Positions 1 to 9,097 of a DNA stretch of 16,277 nucleotides are shown piece by piece. Made by a program: the position numbers and the translations under genes. This DNA is from Heterostelium multicystogenum (lineage: Eukaryota; Evosea; Eumycetozoa; Acytosteliales; Acytosteliaceae), in assembly GCA_003667245.1 (NCBI GenBank), contig RCNN01000395.1, forward strand, positions 1-16,277, given 5' to 3'. A model generated the notes under the pieces. The model made no database searches. It was given only the letters and a program-made list of their open reading frames with translations, and had not been told where the DNA came from. Numbering within the stretch: position 1 is the first letter of the stretch; each line of letters starts with the position of its first letter.

Positions 1-746
1 GTGCTGTCGAGCACGCGGTCGGTCCAGTCTTCCAGGGTCAGGTTGGCTTCATCGGCGTGGGGGCCGTAGGGCAGGGTCCACCAGGGTTTTCTGTTCAGTC
101 TTGCCATCGGCGTCGATGCGCATCCAGGAGGCGGGCGGCAGCTTTTCAATGCCCGCCAGCAGGGTGCGCGCGCCGGCACCACGGCGTGGAAGTTCAGGTA
201 GTGATTGAGGGCCACCGGATCGAGGATCGGGTTGATATCGCCCCCTTGAGCAGCGCCGGCAGGGCCGAGGCAAAACGCAGGCGCTGGCCGGTGCGCGACA
301 GGTACAAGGGCTTCACGCCGAGGCGGTCACGGGCGATAAACAGGCGCTGGGCATCGCGCTCCCAGATGGCGAAGGCGAACATCCCGTTGAGCTTGGGCAG
401 CAGGGCTTCGCCCCAGGCGTGGTAGCCCTTGAGCAGCACTTCGGTGTCGCCACCGGAATAGAAGGCGTAGCCCAGGGCTTCCAGCTCTTCACGCAATTCC
501 GGGAAGTTATAGATCGCGCCGTTGAACGCCAGGGACAGGGCCCAGCTGGGCGTCGACCATCGGTTGGGCGGAGCCATCCGACAGGTCCATGATTTTCAGG
601 CGTCGATGGCCCAGGGCAATCGGCCCCTGGGCATGAAAGCCCCACGCGTCAGGACCGCGTGGCGCCAAGTGATGGGTGATTCGTTCCACCGCTGCCAGGT
701 CGGCAGGTTGGTGATCGAAACGTAACTCGCCAGCTAATCCGCACAT
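1..746 (-). CDS. N-acetylglutaminylglutamine amidotransferase (asparagine-synthase family), 5' part, frameshifted
   Basis: Class II glutamine amidotransferase of the asparagine synthase family. Its group amidates the dipeptide N-acetylglutaminylglutamine, a cytoplasmic osmoprotectant (asnO in rhizobia). The protein begins MCGLAGEL, so Cys2, the N-terminal nucleophile of the glutaminase domain, is present. It is followed by the family motifs RGPDAWG, GHRRLKIMDLS, FNGAIYN, SGGDTEVLLKGY, LNGMFAFAIW and RDRLGVKPLY. Only about 245 of the usual ~590 residues lie in the window; the synthetase domain is off the left edge. The ATG at 746-744 follows an aagga ribosome site. Four single-base indels break the frame: extra base in the run at 538-540, missing base at 241-245, missing base near 168-178, extra base at 84-86. 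The family sequence continues across each. In other pseudomonads an acetyltransferase/ligase and a peptidase follow. Family call very sure; exact substrate from close resemblance. Confidence 0.88.
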
Positions 747-790
747 AAATTCCTTACCGGTTTTTCCGTTGGGGAGGGATAGAAATGCAG

Positions 791-807
791 CCCGCCAAAA
801 CGGCGGG
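791..807 (-). promoter_or_regulatory. GC-rich hairpin in the leader of the amidotransferase gene
   Basis: Perfect inverted repeat cccgcc / ggcggg with a 5-nt loop (aaaac on the plus strand). It lies about 45-60 nt upstream of the amidotransferase ATG, inside the 154-nt gap between mnmC and that gene. On the minus-strand transcript it is followed by a weak U-containing tract. It could be a terminator for mnmC or a leader structure; the sequence alone does not decide. Confidence 0.35.
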
Positions 808-874
808 TACCCAGAGACTGACCCGGGTACATTGTGGGAGTTTTAGAACAATACGTTATAAGGCAAAGAGCCTT

Positions 875-893
875 GACGGGCTGCGAGCCCGTC
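875..893 (-). terminator. Possible mnmC terminator
   Basis: Perfect 8-bp inverted repeat gacgggct / agcccgtc around a 3-nt loop, starting 8 nt past the mnmC stop codon. On the minus-strand RNA the stem is followed by aaggcucuuu, a weak U tract. Position and stem fit an intrinsic terminator; the poor U tract lowers confidence. Confidence 0.45.
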
Positions 894-900
894 ATGGCCT

Positions 901-2891
901 TCAGGATTTGCCTGGGGTACCGCGGATCAGGGCACGCAGCGCGAACCGATTGGGGTGACAGGCTTCGCTGACACTGCGCGGCAGCGGCAGGGGCTCATTG
1001 TCGAGCCAGGCGGCCAGCAGCTCTGCGCAGAGTGGCGCGGTGACCAGCCCCCGTGAGCCATGGCCACTGTTGATATACACGCCGTGCAACCACGGGCACG
1101 GCGCATCAGGGACCTGCCGGGCGTCTTTGCCGAGGGCGGCGTAGGTGTGATCAAAACGCCTCTCGCTGCGCCAGCGGCCCGACGAATCGGCAGGTAGTCC
1201 GGGCTGGTGCAACGGAAGGCGGCGCGGCCTTCGAGCTGTTCGGGTGCCAGGCTGTCGGCGCCCAGGCGTTGCAGCAAATCGAGGGAGATTTCCCGCAGCA
1301 TCTGCAGATTGCCCACGTGCTCGGCCACCGTGGGCGTAAGGTCATCGCTCTTGAAGTCGAAGCTGGCACCGAGGGTGTGCTCGCCCAGGCGTGGCGGGGC
1401 GACGTAGCCCTCGGCGCACACCACCGTGGCCAACGCCTGGCTTTGCGCCGTTTGCGGCAGGCGAGTGATTTGCCCGCGGATGCGCTTGAGGGGCAAGTCA
1501 GCGCTGAAGGAAAACCGCTTGATCTCGGCGGCGCCGGCCAGCACGACCACACTGGCTTGAGCCAGAACCGTATCGCCCTGCAACGCCTGCCACTGACCGT
1601 CGACCTGCTTGAGCTCAAGGGCGTCGTGGTGCTGGAGCACTTCGATCAGCGGGTGCCTGGCTTGCCATTCGCACAGCGCCGGCGGGTGAACCCAGCCGCC
1701 CTCGGGGAAGAACAACCCACCTTGCTCCAGCGTTATCCCGGCGCGCACCTGTGCCTGCTCTTTATCCAGCAGGTGCAACAGGTCCGGGGCAAAAGCGCCG
1801 GCCAGTTGTGCCTGGCGCTCGGCTTCCTTGGCGTTGAAGGCCAGTTGCAGCACGCCGCAGCCATCCCAGTCCACGCCACGTTGCAGGTGTTCCAGCAGGC
1901 GCCGCGTGTGGCCGAAACCGCTGAGAATCAACTGCGAAAGTGCCGTGCCATGGGCGGAAAGCTTGAGGTACAACACCCCTTGCGGGTTGCCGGAAGCTTC
2001 CTGTGCGAGCGCCGCGTGGCGTTCCAGCAAACTGACGCGCCAGCCGCGCGCGCCAGGCTGGCCGCCGTGGCGCAACCGGCCAGGCCACCACCGATGACCA
2101 GTGCATGGCGTTCACCGGAAACGGCAGGCGGGCGCGCAAACCAGGGTTTTGCCGCGGCAGGCGCAGGCGTTTCAGCGGGCCAGCCGAGAAACTCACCCCG
2201 CAGGATTTCCCACTTGTGGCCGATGCCGGGGGTGCGCTTCATCTTGAACCCGGCGGCGTTGATCAACCGCCGTACCCAGCCGGTGCTGGTAAAGGTGCTG
2301 ATGGTCGAGCCCGGCGCCGCCAGCCGCGCCAGTTCGGCGAACAGCTCGGCAGTCCACATGTCGGGGTTCTTGGCCGGGGCGAAACCGTCGAGGAACCAGG
2401 CGTCGACCTGCGCGTCCAGTTGCGGCAATTGCTCCAGGGCGTCGCCGATCAGCAACGTCAGGGTGACTCGACCGGTGTCCAGTACCAGCCGCTGGAAGCC
2501 TTGGTGAATCGCGATGTATTGCGCCAACAGTTGCTCGGCGAACGGCGCCAGTTCCGGCCAGAGGGCGAGGGCGCGCTGCAGGTCGGCGTGGCTCAGCGGG
2601 TACTTTTCCACGCTGACAAAATGCAGGCGTGCGCCCGCCACCGCGTGTTGATCAAACAACTGCCAGGCGCACAAAAAATTCAGGCCGGTGCCGAAGCCCG
2701 TCTCACCAATCACCAAGCGCCCGCCCATCGGCAGCGCCGCAAAAACGTTCCTGCAAACGGTTCTGTTCGAGGAACACGTAGCGGGTTTCTTCAAGGCCCG
2801 ACTTGTCGGAGAAGTACACGTCATCGAAGACCCGCGAGTGCGGGCGACCTTGGTCATCCCAGTCAAGCTGGGCGTGGGATACGGGGTTCAT
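901..2891 (-). CDS. mnmC: MnmC: bifunctional tRNA 5-methylaminomethyl-2-thiouridine biosynthesis protein, frameshifted
   Basis: MnmC completes mnm5s2U at wobble position 34 of certain tRNAs. Its FAD-dependent C-terminal domain removes the carboxymethyl group from cmnm5s2U and its N-terminal domain methylates the product with S-adenosylmethionine. The N-terminal part shows [11 protein letters not shown], the SAM-binding motif [11 protein letters not shown] (about residue 65) and [13 protein letters not shown] (about 165-180). The second half opens with the FAD dinucleotide-binding motif [16 protein letters not shown] (about 265). The span encodes about 663 residues, normal for the family. Four single-base indels interrupt it: extra A in the run at 2741-2745, missing base in 2045-2055, extra base at 1185-1186, extra base in 1153-1156. 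It diverges from the polyphosphate:AMP phosphotransferase gene across 141 nt. No strong ribosome site precedes the ATG at 2891. Identity is secure. Confidence 0.93.
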
Positions 2892-3032
2892 GAGCGGCTC
2901 GGCAAAGGCAAGGCGGCCATTCTAGCTGATCAACAGGGTTGTCATTGATCCATGGCAAGCCGCTGCGGAATTTCCTGCCACGTGTTGTTGCCCAATCCGC
3001 TAGTCTTGATCACTTCTGGAACGGAGCCGCCC

Positions 3033-4551
3033 ATGTTCGAATCTGCCGAAATCGGTCACGCCATCGACAAAGACACCTACGACGCCGAAGTGCCGGCCCT
3101 GCGTGAAGCCTTGCTGGAAGTGCAGTACGAACTGCAACAGCAGAAGCGCTTCCCGGTGATCATCCTGATCAATGGCATCGAAGGCGCGGGCAAGGGTGAA
3201 ACCGTCAAATTGCTGAATGAATGGATGGACCCGCGCCTGATCGAGGTGCGCACCTTCGACCAGCAGACCGACGAAGAACTGGCCCGCCCACCGGCCTGGC
3301 GCTACTGGCGCCAGCTTCCGGCGAAAGGCCGCATGGGATCTTTTTTGGTAACTGGTACAGCCAGATGCTGCAGAGTCGCGTCCATGGCGAGATCAAGGAC
3401 GCGCGGCTGGACCAGGCCATCGCCGGGGCCGAGCGCCTGGAAAAGATGCTGTGTGATGAAGGTGCGCTGATCTTCAAGTTCTGGTTCCACCTCTCCAAGA
3501 AGCAAATGAAATCCCGGCTCAAAGCCTTGCAGGACGACCCGCTGCACAGCTGGCGCATCAGCCCGCTGGACTGGCAGCAGTCCAAGACCTACGACAAGTT
3601 TGTGCATTTTGGTGAGCGGATTCCTGCGCCGCACCAGCCGTGACTATGCGCCTTGGTATGTGATCGAGGGTGTCGATGCGCACTACCGCGGGCTGACCGT
3701 CGGCAAGATCCTGCTCGAAGGCCTGCAAAACGCCTTGAAAGTGCCCAAGGGTAAAGCCAGCGGCATGAACCCGGCGCCGCTGCCATCGGCGGTTGACCAG
3801 ATGAGCCTGCTGAACAGCCTGGACATGAGCCTGAGCCTTGAAAAGGACGATTACGAAGAACAACTGATTACCGAGCAGGCGCGGTTCTCCGGGCTGATGC
3901 GCGACAAACGCATGCGCAAGCACGCGTTGGTGACAGTGTTTGAAGGCAACGACGCGGCGGGCAAGGGTGGGGCCATCCGGCGTGTGGCGGCAGCCCCTCG
4001 ACCCCCGGCAGTACCACATCGTGCCGATTGCCGCGCCCAGTGAAGACGAGCGCGCCCAGCCTTACCTGTGGCGTTTCTGGCAGAAGATTCCGGCGCGGGG
4101 CATGTTCACCGTGTTCGACCGCTCCTGGTATGGCCGGGTGCTGGTGGAACGCATCGAAGGCTTCTGCACGCCGACGGACTGGATGCGCGCCTACGGCGAG
4201 ATCAACGACTTCGAAGAGCAACTGCGCGACGCCGGGGTGATCGTGGTCAAGTTCTGGCTGGCGATCGACAAGCAGACGCAGCTGGAGCGGTTCCAGGCCC
4301 GCGAGGAAATCCCGTTCAAACGCTTCAAGATCACCGAGGACGACTGGCGTAACCGCGAGAAGTGGGACGACTACCGGGCGGCGGTGGGTGACATGGTGGA
4401 CCGCACCAGCACCGAGATTGCGCCGTGGACGCTGGTTGAAGCCAACGACAAGCGCTGGGCGCGGGTGAAGGTGTTGCGCACCATCAACCGGGCGCTGGAG
4501 GAAGCGTTCGACAAGACCGACAAGCATGACAAGAAGGACAAGAAGAAGTAA
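3033..4551 (+). CDS. pap: Polyphosphate:AMP phosphotransferase (two-domain PPK2 class II), frameshifted
   Basis: Cytoplasmic enzyme that moves phosphate from inorganic polyphosphate to AMP, giving ADP. The span encodes about 506 residues, the usual length for the fused two-domain PPK2 form. Domain 1 has a Walker A-like loop, NGIEGAGKGE, at about residues 46-55. Domain 2 has EGNDAAGKGG at about 303-312, the Walker B/lid motif FDRSWYGRVLVER at about 358, and IPFKRFKITEDDWRNR. In domain 1 the position matching FDRSWYGR reads FGNWYSQM, so the Walker B aspartate is missing there. The C-terminus is lysine-rich (KTDKHDKKDKKK). The ATG at 3033 follows a ggaacggag ribosome site. Indels: missing base near 3335-3338, extra C at 3623-3624, extra C in the run at 3993-3996. 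The thiolase gene follows after 102 nt. Confidence 0.93.
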
Positions 4552-4653
4552 CGCCATGCTTTTGCATACGCGGGGTGAATGATTGTCGCGGTTGAAGAGG
4601 GCGGGATCTATGCTCGATCCATCTCTCAACAACCACAACAATTGAGGTAGCCC

Positions 4654-5837
4654 ATGCGTGAAGTAGTGATCGTCGACAGCGTGCGAACCGGCCTGGCCAA
4701 GTCCTTTCGCGGCAAGTTCAACCAGACCCGTCCCGATGACATGGCTGCCCATTGCGTGAACGCGTTGCTGACCCGCAATGGCATCGACCCGGCCACGGTC
4801 GAGGACTGCATCGTCGGCGCCGGATCCAACGAAGGTGCCCAGGGCTACAACATCGGCCGCAATGTGGCGGTGTTGTCGCAACTGGGTACCGGTACGGCGG
4901 GCATGACCCTCAACCGTTTCTGTTCCTCGGGGTTGCAAGCGATTGCGATCGCCGCAACCAGATTGCTTCCGGTTGCAGCGAGATCATCGTGGCCGGTGGA
5001 GTCGAGTCCATCAGCCTGACCATGAAGAGCGTCAACACCGATAACCTGATCAATCCGTTGCTCAAGGAGCAGGTGCCGGGCATTTACTTTCCCATGGGGC
5101 AGACGGCGGAAATCGTTGCGCGGCGGTATCACGTCAGTCGTGAAGAGCAGGATCTGTATGCGCTGCAAAGCCAGCAGCGTACGGCTCAGGCCCAGGCTGA
5201 CGGGTTGTTCGATGATGAAATCGTGCCGATGGCGGTGAAGTACAAGGTTGAGGACAAGAACACTGGCGCGGTGCAGGTGTTGGAGGGGGTGGTGGATCGG
5301 GATGATTGCAATCGTCCGGATACGACGTTGGCCAGTCTTGCGGGATTGAAGCCGGTGTTTGCGGAGGATGGGTCGGTGACGGCGGGGAATTCCTCGCAGT
5401 TGTCTGATGGGGCTTCCATGACACTGGTGATGAGCCTGGAAAAAGCGCTGGAACTGGGCTTAAGCCCAAGGCGTTTTTTTCGCGGGTTTACGGTGGCGGG
5501 GTGTGAGCCGGATGAGATGGGGATCGGGCCGGTGTTTTCGGTGCCCAAGTTGCTCAAGGCCCGTGGGCTGGCGGTGGCGGATATTGATTTGTGGGAGCTG
5601 AATGAGGCGTTTGCCTCGCAGTGCCTTTATGCGCGTAATCGGCTGGAAATTGATAACGCCAAGTACAACGTCAACGGCGGGTCGATTTCCATCGGGCATC
5701 CGTTTGGGATGACGGGGTCGCGGCAGGTGGGGCATCTGGTGCGTGAGTTGCAGCGGCGCAAGTTGCGTTACGGCATTGTCACTATGTGTGTGGGCGGCGG
5801 CATGGGGGCCACCGGCTTGTTCGAAGCCGTACGCTGA
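4654..5837 (+). CDS. Thiolase (acetyl-CoA C-acyltransferase family), frameshifted
   Basis: Thiolases cleave 3-ketoacyl-CoA or condense two acyl-CoAs. About 394 residues, the normal size. The three catalytic elements are present: the acyl-accepting Cys in NRFCSSGLQ (residue 90), the His in GSISIGHPFGMTGSR (about 349) and the second Cys in TMCVGGGMGATGLFE (about 379). NEAFASQ is also present. The ATG at 4654 follows gaggtag. One base is missing at about 4956 (the run in gccgcaacc), after which the family sequence continues in another frame. A second, compensated pair is hidden in the open frame: a missing A near 5461-5463 and an extra T in the T7 run at 5474-5480 turn an expected LKPKAFF into LSPRRFF. 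From about 5200 on, third codon positions end in G/T more often than in neighbouring genes. Degradative versus biosynthetic role cannot be decided here. Confidence 0.9.
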
Positions 5838-5842
5838 CTCAG

Positions 5843-5948
5843 TGTGGGAGTGGCGGTGCGACGATTCGACTTGCTCGCGAATGCGGCGGGGCAGTCGATG
5901 AAAAATGTTGGCTGATAGACCGCCTTCGCGAGCAAGCCCGCTCCCACA
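5843..5948. repeat. REPIN (inverted pair of REP sequences)
   Basis: Left arm 5843-5886 begins tgtgggag and contains cttgctcgcgaa. Right arm 5920-5948 is its inverse, carrying ttcgcgagcaagcccgctcccaca. The left arm has a 15-nt insertion (ggtgcgacgattcga) relative to the right; the spacer is 33 nt. This matches the extragenic palindromes scattered in fluorescent Pseudomonas genomes and mobilised by RAYT proteins; no RAYT gene is in the window. It starts 5 nt after the thiolase stop, so its hairpin may also act in 3'-end formation. Confidence 0.85.
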
Positions 5949-6025
5949 TTTGATCAGCACCGTATCCCAATCCGTTCACATCCCCCTAGAATGCACCTCC
6001 TCCACCTCAGGCATTCGGGGCACTC

Positions 6026-6982
6026 ATGCACATCTCATCGGGCCGTTGGGTCTACGGTTTATCCCTCGCCCTGCTGACCGCGCTGCTCTGGGGCATTCTG
6101 CCGATCAAACTCAAACAGGTCTTGCAGGTGATGGACCCCGTCACCGTCACCTGGTTTCGCCTGATCGTCTCCGGCAGTTGTCTGTTTATCTATCTCGCCG
6201 CCGTAAGGCGCCTGCCCAGTTGGCGCTCCCTCGGACCAAAAGGTGGCTGGCTGGTAGCAATCGCCGTGTGCGGCCTGATGGGCAACTATGTGCTCTACCT
6301 GGTCGGCCTCAAACTGCTGAGCCCCGGCACCGCGCAACTGGTGGTACAGGTGGGCCCGATCTTCCTGATGATCGCCAGCGTCTTCGTGTTCAAGGAACGC
6401 TTCAGCCTCGGGCAGGGCGTGGGCCTGCTGGTGCTGATCATCGGCTTCGGCCTTTTCTTCAACCAGCGCCTGACCGAGTTGTTGACCTCCCTGGGCACCT
6501 ACACCGCCGGGGTGCTGACGATTCTCCTGGCCACCACCATCTGGACCTTCTACGCCCTGGGCCAGAAGCAGTTGCTGACGGTATGGAATTCGTTGCAGGT
6601 GATGATGGTGATCTACCTGTCCTGCGCGCTCTTGCTGACGCCATGGGCGCACCCGATGGAAGCGCTGCAACTGAGCCCGCTGCAAGGCTGGCTGCTGCTG
6701 GCCTGCTGTTTCAATACGCTGATTGCCTACGGCGCATTCGCCGAAGCCCTGGCCCACTGGGAAGCCTCGCGGGTCAGCGCCACCCTGGCGCTGACGCCAT
6801 TGGTGACTTTCGTCGCGGTGGCGCTGGCCGCGTGGATGTGGCCCGAGTATGTGCACGCCGAAGACATCAATGCCCTCGGCTACGGCGGGGCCGTGTTGGT
6901 GGTGCTGGGGTCCGCGACCGTGGCGTTGGCGCCGTCGCTGTTCGCCGGGCTCAGGGCCCGGCGTGCACGATTGGCGTCTTAA
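6026..6982 (+). CDS. EamA/DMT-superfamily inner-membrane transporter
   Basis: 318 residues with about ten hydrophobic segments and two EamA repeats, the layout of drug/metabolite transporters. The first repeat starts [17 protein letters not shown] and holds the typical [12 protein letters not shown] stretch. [18 protein letters not shown] closes repeat 1, and [19 protein letters not shown] is the matching stretch in repeat 2. A short positively charged tail ([10 protein letters not shown]) follows the last segment. The substrate cannot be inferred; relatives export amino acids or metabolites. It is one of only two genes here without an indel, so its length is reliable. A TAGAAT box at 5987-5992 could be a -10 element but no matching -35 is clear. 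The stop (6980-6982) overlaps the fumC stop on the other strand. Confidence 0.9.
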   Translation: MHISSGRWVYGLSLALLTALLWGILPIKLKQVLQVMDPVTVTWFRLIVSGSCLFIYLAAVRRLPSWRSLGPKGGWLVAIAVCGLMGNYVLYLVGLKLLSPGTAQLVVQVGPIFLMIASVFVFKERFSLGQGVGLLVLIIGFGLFFNQRLTELLTSLGTYTAGVLTILLATTIWTFYALGQKQLLTVWNSLQVMMVIYLSCALLLTPWAHPMEALQLSPLQGWLLLACCFNTLIAYGAFAEALAHWEASRVSATLALTPLVTFVAVALAAWMWPEYVHAEDINALGYGGAVLVVLGSATVALAPSLFAGLRARRARLAS

Positions 6983-7393
6983 TGACCGGCTTCCAGCATG
7001 TTTTCCGGACGCACCCACTGGTCGAACTCTTCGTCCGTGAGATAGCCCAGCTTCAGCGCCGCTTCCCGTAGGGTCAGCCCTTCGGCATAGGCCTTCTTGG
7101 CAATCTCGGCGGACTTGTCGTAGCCGATGTGCGGGTTCAGCGCAGTCACCAGCATCAGGCCACGCTCAAGGTGCGCGGCCATTTGCTCGGCGTCGGGTTC
7201 CAGGCCGGCGATGCAGTGCTCCTGGAAGTTGCTGCAACCGTCGGCCAGCAGGCGGATCGATTCCAGCAGGTTGTGGATGATCACCGGCTTGTACACGTTC
7301 AACTGCAAGTGGCCCTGGCTGGCGGCGAAGCCAATGGTCACGTCATTGCCCAGCACCTGGCAGGCCAGCATCGACAGCGCTTCGCACTGGGTC

Positions 7394-7425
<32 letters not shown>

Positions 7426-8371
7426 CGGTTCATTCGCCGGCAACTTGACTTCCGCCAGCCCGGCACGCGGGCCGGAGCCCAGCAGGCGCAGGTCGTTGGC
7501 GATTTTCATCAGGGCCACGGCCAGGGTCTTCAAGGCGCCGTGCAGGGTGGTCAATGGCTCATGGCCCGACAGCGCGGCGAATTTGTTCGGTGCGGTGACA
7601 AACGGCAGGCCCGACAGCGCGGCCAATTCCGAGGCAATCGCCTCGCCAAAAACCGTGGGGTGAATTGAGCCCGGTGCCGACGGCAGTACCACCCTGGGCC
7701 AGTTCACACACGGCGGGCAGGGCGCTGCGGATCGCGCGTTCGGCGTAGTCGAGTTGCGCTATAAAAGGCCGAGACTTCCTGGCCGAAGGTGATGGGCGTC
7801 GCATCCATCATGTGGGTGCGGCCGGTTTTCACCAGCTTCATGTGGCGCGCCGACAACTCTGCCAAACCACCAGACAGTTCACGGATCGCCGGCAACAGCT
7901 TCTCGGTGACGGCCTGCACGGCGGCGATGCTCATGGCGGTGGGGAAGCAGTCGTTGGAACTCTGGGAAACGGTTGACGTGGTCGTTGGGATGCACCGGGC
8001 TCTTGCCGCCACGGGGCTTGCCCGCCAGCTCGTTGGCACGGCCGGCGATCACTTCGTTGGCGTTCATGTTGCTCTGGGTGCCGCTGCCGGTCTGCCACAA
8101 CCACCAGGGGAAACTGGTCGTCGTGTTCGCCGGCGAGCACTTCGTCTGCGGCCTGTTCGATCAACCGGGCAATGTCGGCGGGCAGGTCGCCATTGCGGTC
8201 GTTGACCCGGGCCGCAGCCTTCTTGATCAGGGCCAGGGCGTGCAACACAGCCAGGGGCATGCGCTGGTCGCCGATGGCGAAGTTCACCAGCGAGCGTTGG
8301 GTCTGCGCGCCCCAGTAAGCGTCATCCGGGACTTGCACTTCTCCCAGGCTGTCGGTTTCGATACGGCTCAT
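6979..8371 (-). CDS. fumC: Class II fumarate hydratase FumC, frameshifted
   Basis: Converts fumarate to L-malate in the TCA cycle; iron-independent class II enzyme, a cytoplasmic homotetramer. About 464 residues, the usual size. Visible motifs: [27 protein letters not shown] at the start (split [10 protein letters not shown] / [10 protein letters not shown]), [39 protein letters not shown] and the fumarase/aspartase signature [16 protein letters not shown] at about residue 315. The start is the ATG at 8371-8369, 8 nt from an aaggag site; an in-frame ATG at 8380 sits inside that site and is rejected. Four extra single bases break the frame: 8099-8100, 7967-7969, 7763-7766 and 7648-7652, all within A runs on the plus strand. 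By its neighbours it matches P. aeruginosa fumC2 (PA0854) rather than fumC1. Identity secure. Confidence 0.95.
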
Positions 8372-8379
8372 CGGGCACA

Positions 8380-8385
8380 CTCCTT
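8380..8385 (-). promoter_or_regulatory. Ribosome binding site of fumC
   Basis: aaggag on the minus strand, 8 nt from the ATG at 8371. It decides between two in-frame ATGs, because the upstream one (8380-8378) overlaps the site itself. Confidence 0.7.
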
Positions 8386-8470
8386 CAGGTTCGTTTGCGC
8401 AGTTTAGGCCCTGATCGCCCGGTGGGGTTCCCTTAAAAGACTTTTCATCGGATTAAGCCCCGCAAAACCA

Positions 8471-8509
8471 GGCCCCACAAGGCGTGGGGTTGAGCCGCGG
8501 CGTTTTTTT
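8471..8509 (+). promoter_or_regulatory. Hairpin and T7 tract between fumC and the DUF2059 gene
   Basis: ccccac / gtgggg stem (8473-8489), then the 8-bp palindrome gccgcggc and seven T at 8503-8509. On the plus strand it resembles an intrinsic terminator, but the T run is 13 nt from the main stem. No plus-strand gene ends just upstream; fumC points away. It may be a leader structure for the DUF2059 gene at 8566 or a block to transcription into it. Confidence 0.3.
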
Positions 8510-8565
8510 AGGCGCAGAATGGGCGCCCCTGGGGTCTTACCTCGCCTGCTAGAAAAGGAAACTCG

Positions 8566-9085
8566 ATGACTCGTCTTCGTGCCATCTGTACCGCGGTTGC
8601 TCTGGTATGTGCCAGCGGCCAGGTTTTTGCCGATACCGCCAGCCACAACGCCAGTTGCCGAAGCCTTCCTTACCCTGGCCCATGCCGACAAGCTGGGTAC
8701 CCCGGTGTACATGCAAGTGCAACAAATGTTCGCCCAGCGTTTCGAGCAGACCAAGGCGCCTGCTTCCAAGCAAACCGTCCTGGACACCTACCAGGCCAAG
8801 GCCAACACCGCCCTGGACCAGGCCATCGGCTGGAACAAGCTCAAGCCGGACATGATCAAGCTCTACACCGACAACTTCAGCGAATCCGAGCTCAAGGACC
8901 TGGTTGCGTTCTACCAGTCGCCACTGGGCAAGAAAGTCCTGGAGAAAATGCCCCAGCTGACCCAGCAATCGGCCCAGATGACCCAGGCCAAGCTGGAAAG
9001 CGCGGTACCTGTGGTGAACAAGCTGCTGGAAGACATGACCAACGAGCTGACGCCAAAAGCCCCGGCCCCGGCCAAGAAGAAGTAA
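8566..9085 (+). CDS. Exported DUF2059-domain protein, frameshifted
   Basis: About 172 residues. The N-terminus is a classical signal peptide: MTRLR, hydrophobic AICTAVALVCASG, then VFA before DTASHN, suggesting cleavage after residue 22 and a periplasmic product. The mature part is helical and holds the DUF2059 region, with NKLKPDMIKLYTDNFSESEL and FYQSPLGKKVLEKMPQ as its most typical stretches. The C-terminus is Ala/Pro/Lys-rich (KAPAPAKKK). The ATG at 8566 follows aaaagga. One extra base at 8655-8656 shifts the frame just after the signal peptide; without it the reading continues ASAEAFLTLAHADKL. Molecular function is unknown for the family. The gene sits 12 nt before bolA and is probably co-transcribed with it. 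Confidence 0.88.
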
Positions 9086-9097
9086 ACAGGAATGACC

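Noticed and set aside
1269..2507. Open frame of 412 codons on the plus strand opposite mnmC
   Set aside because: mnmC motifs are continuous on the minus strand; the plus-strand product is low-complexity Arg/Gln/Ala-rich and unrecognisable.
4552..4653. Sigma70 promoter before the thiolase
   Set aside because: Possible ttgtcg and tatgct elements exist, but no pair has acceptable spacing, so none is annotated.
3868..4938. Open frame of 356 codons on the minus strand
   Set aside because: It crosses two convincing plus-strand genes (phosphotransferase and thiolase) and has no recognisable domain.
5905..7071. Open frame of 388 codons on the plus strand in another frame of the transporter
   Set aside because: The product is Arg/Pro/Gly-rich with no membrane segments, while the frame at 6026-6982 gives a proper ten-helix EamA transporter.
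6979..8371. Programmed frameshifting in fumC or the other split genes
   Set aside because: Each break differs in site and direction, there are no slippery heptamers with downstream structures, and the families are not known for recoding. Random homopolymer error explains all of them.
9092..9097. Upstream ATG as the bolA start
   Set aside because: The cagga ribosome site is 1-2 nt away, too close; ATG at 9098 has proper spacing.
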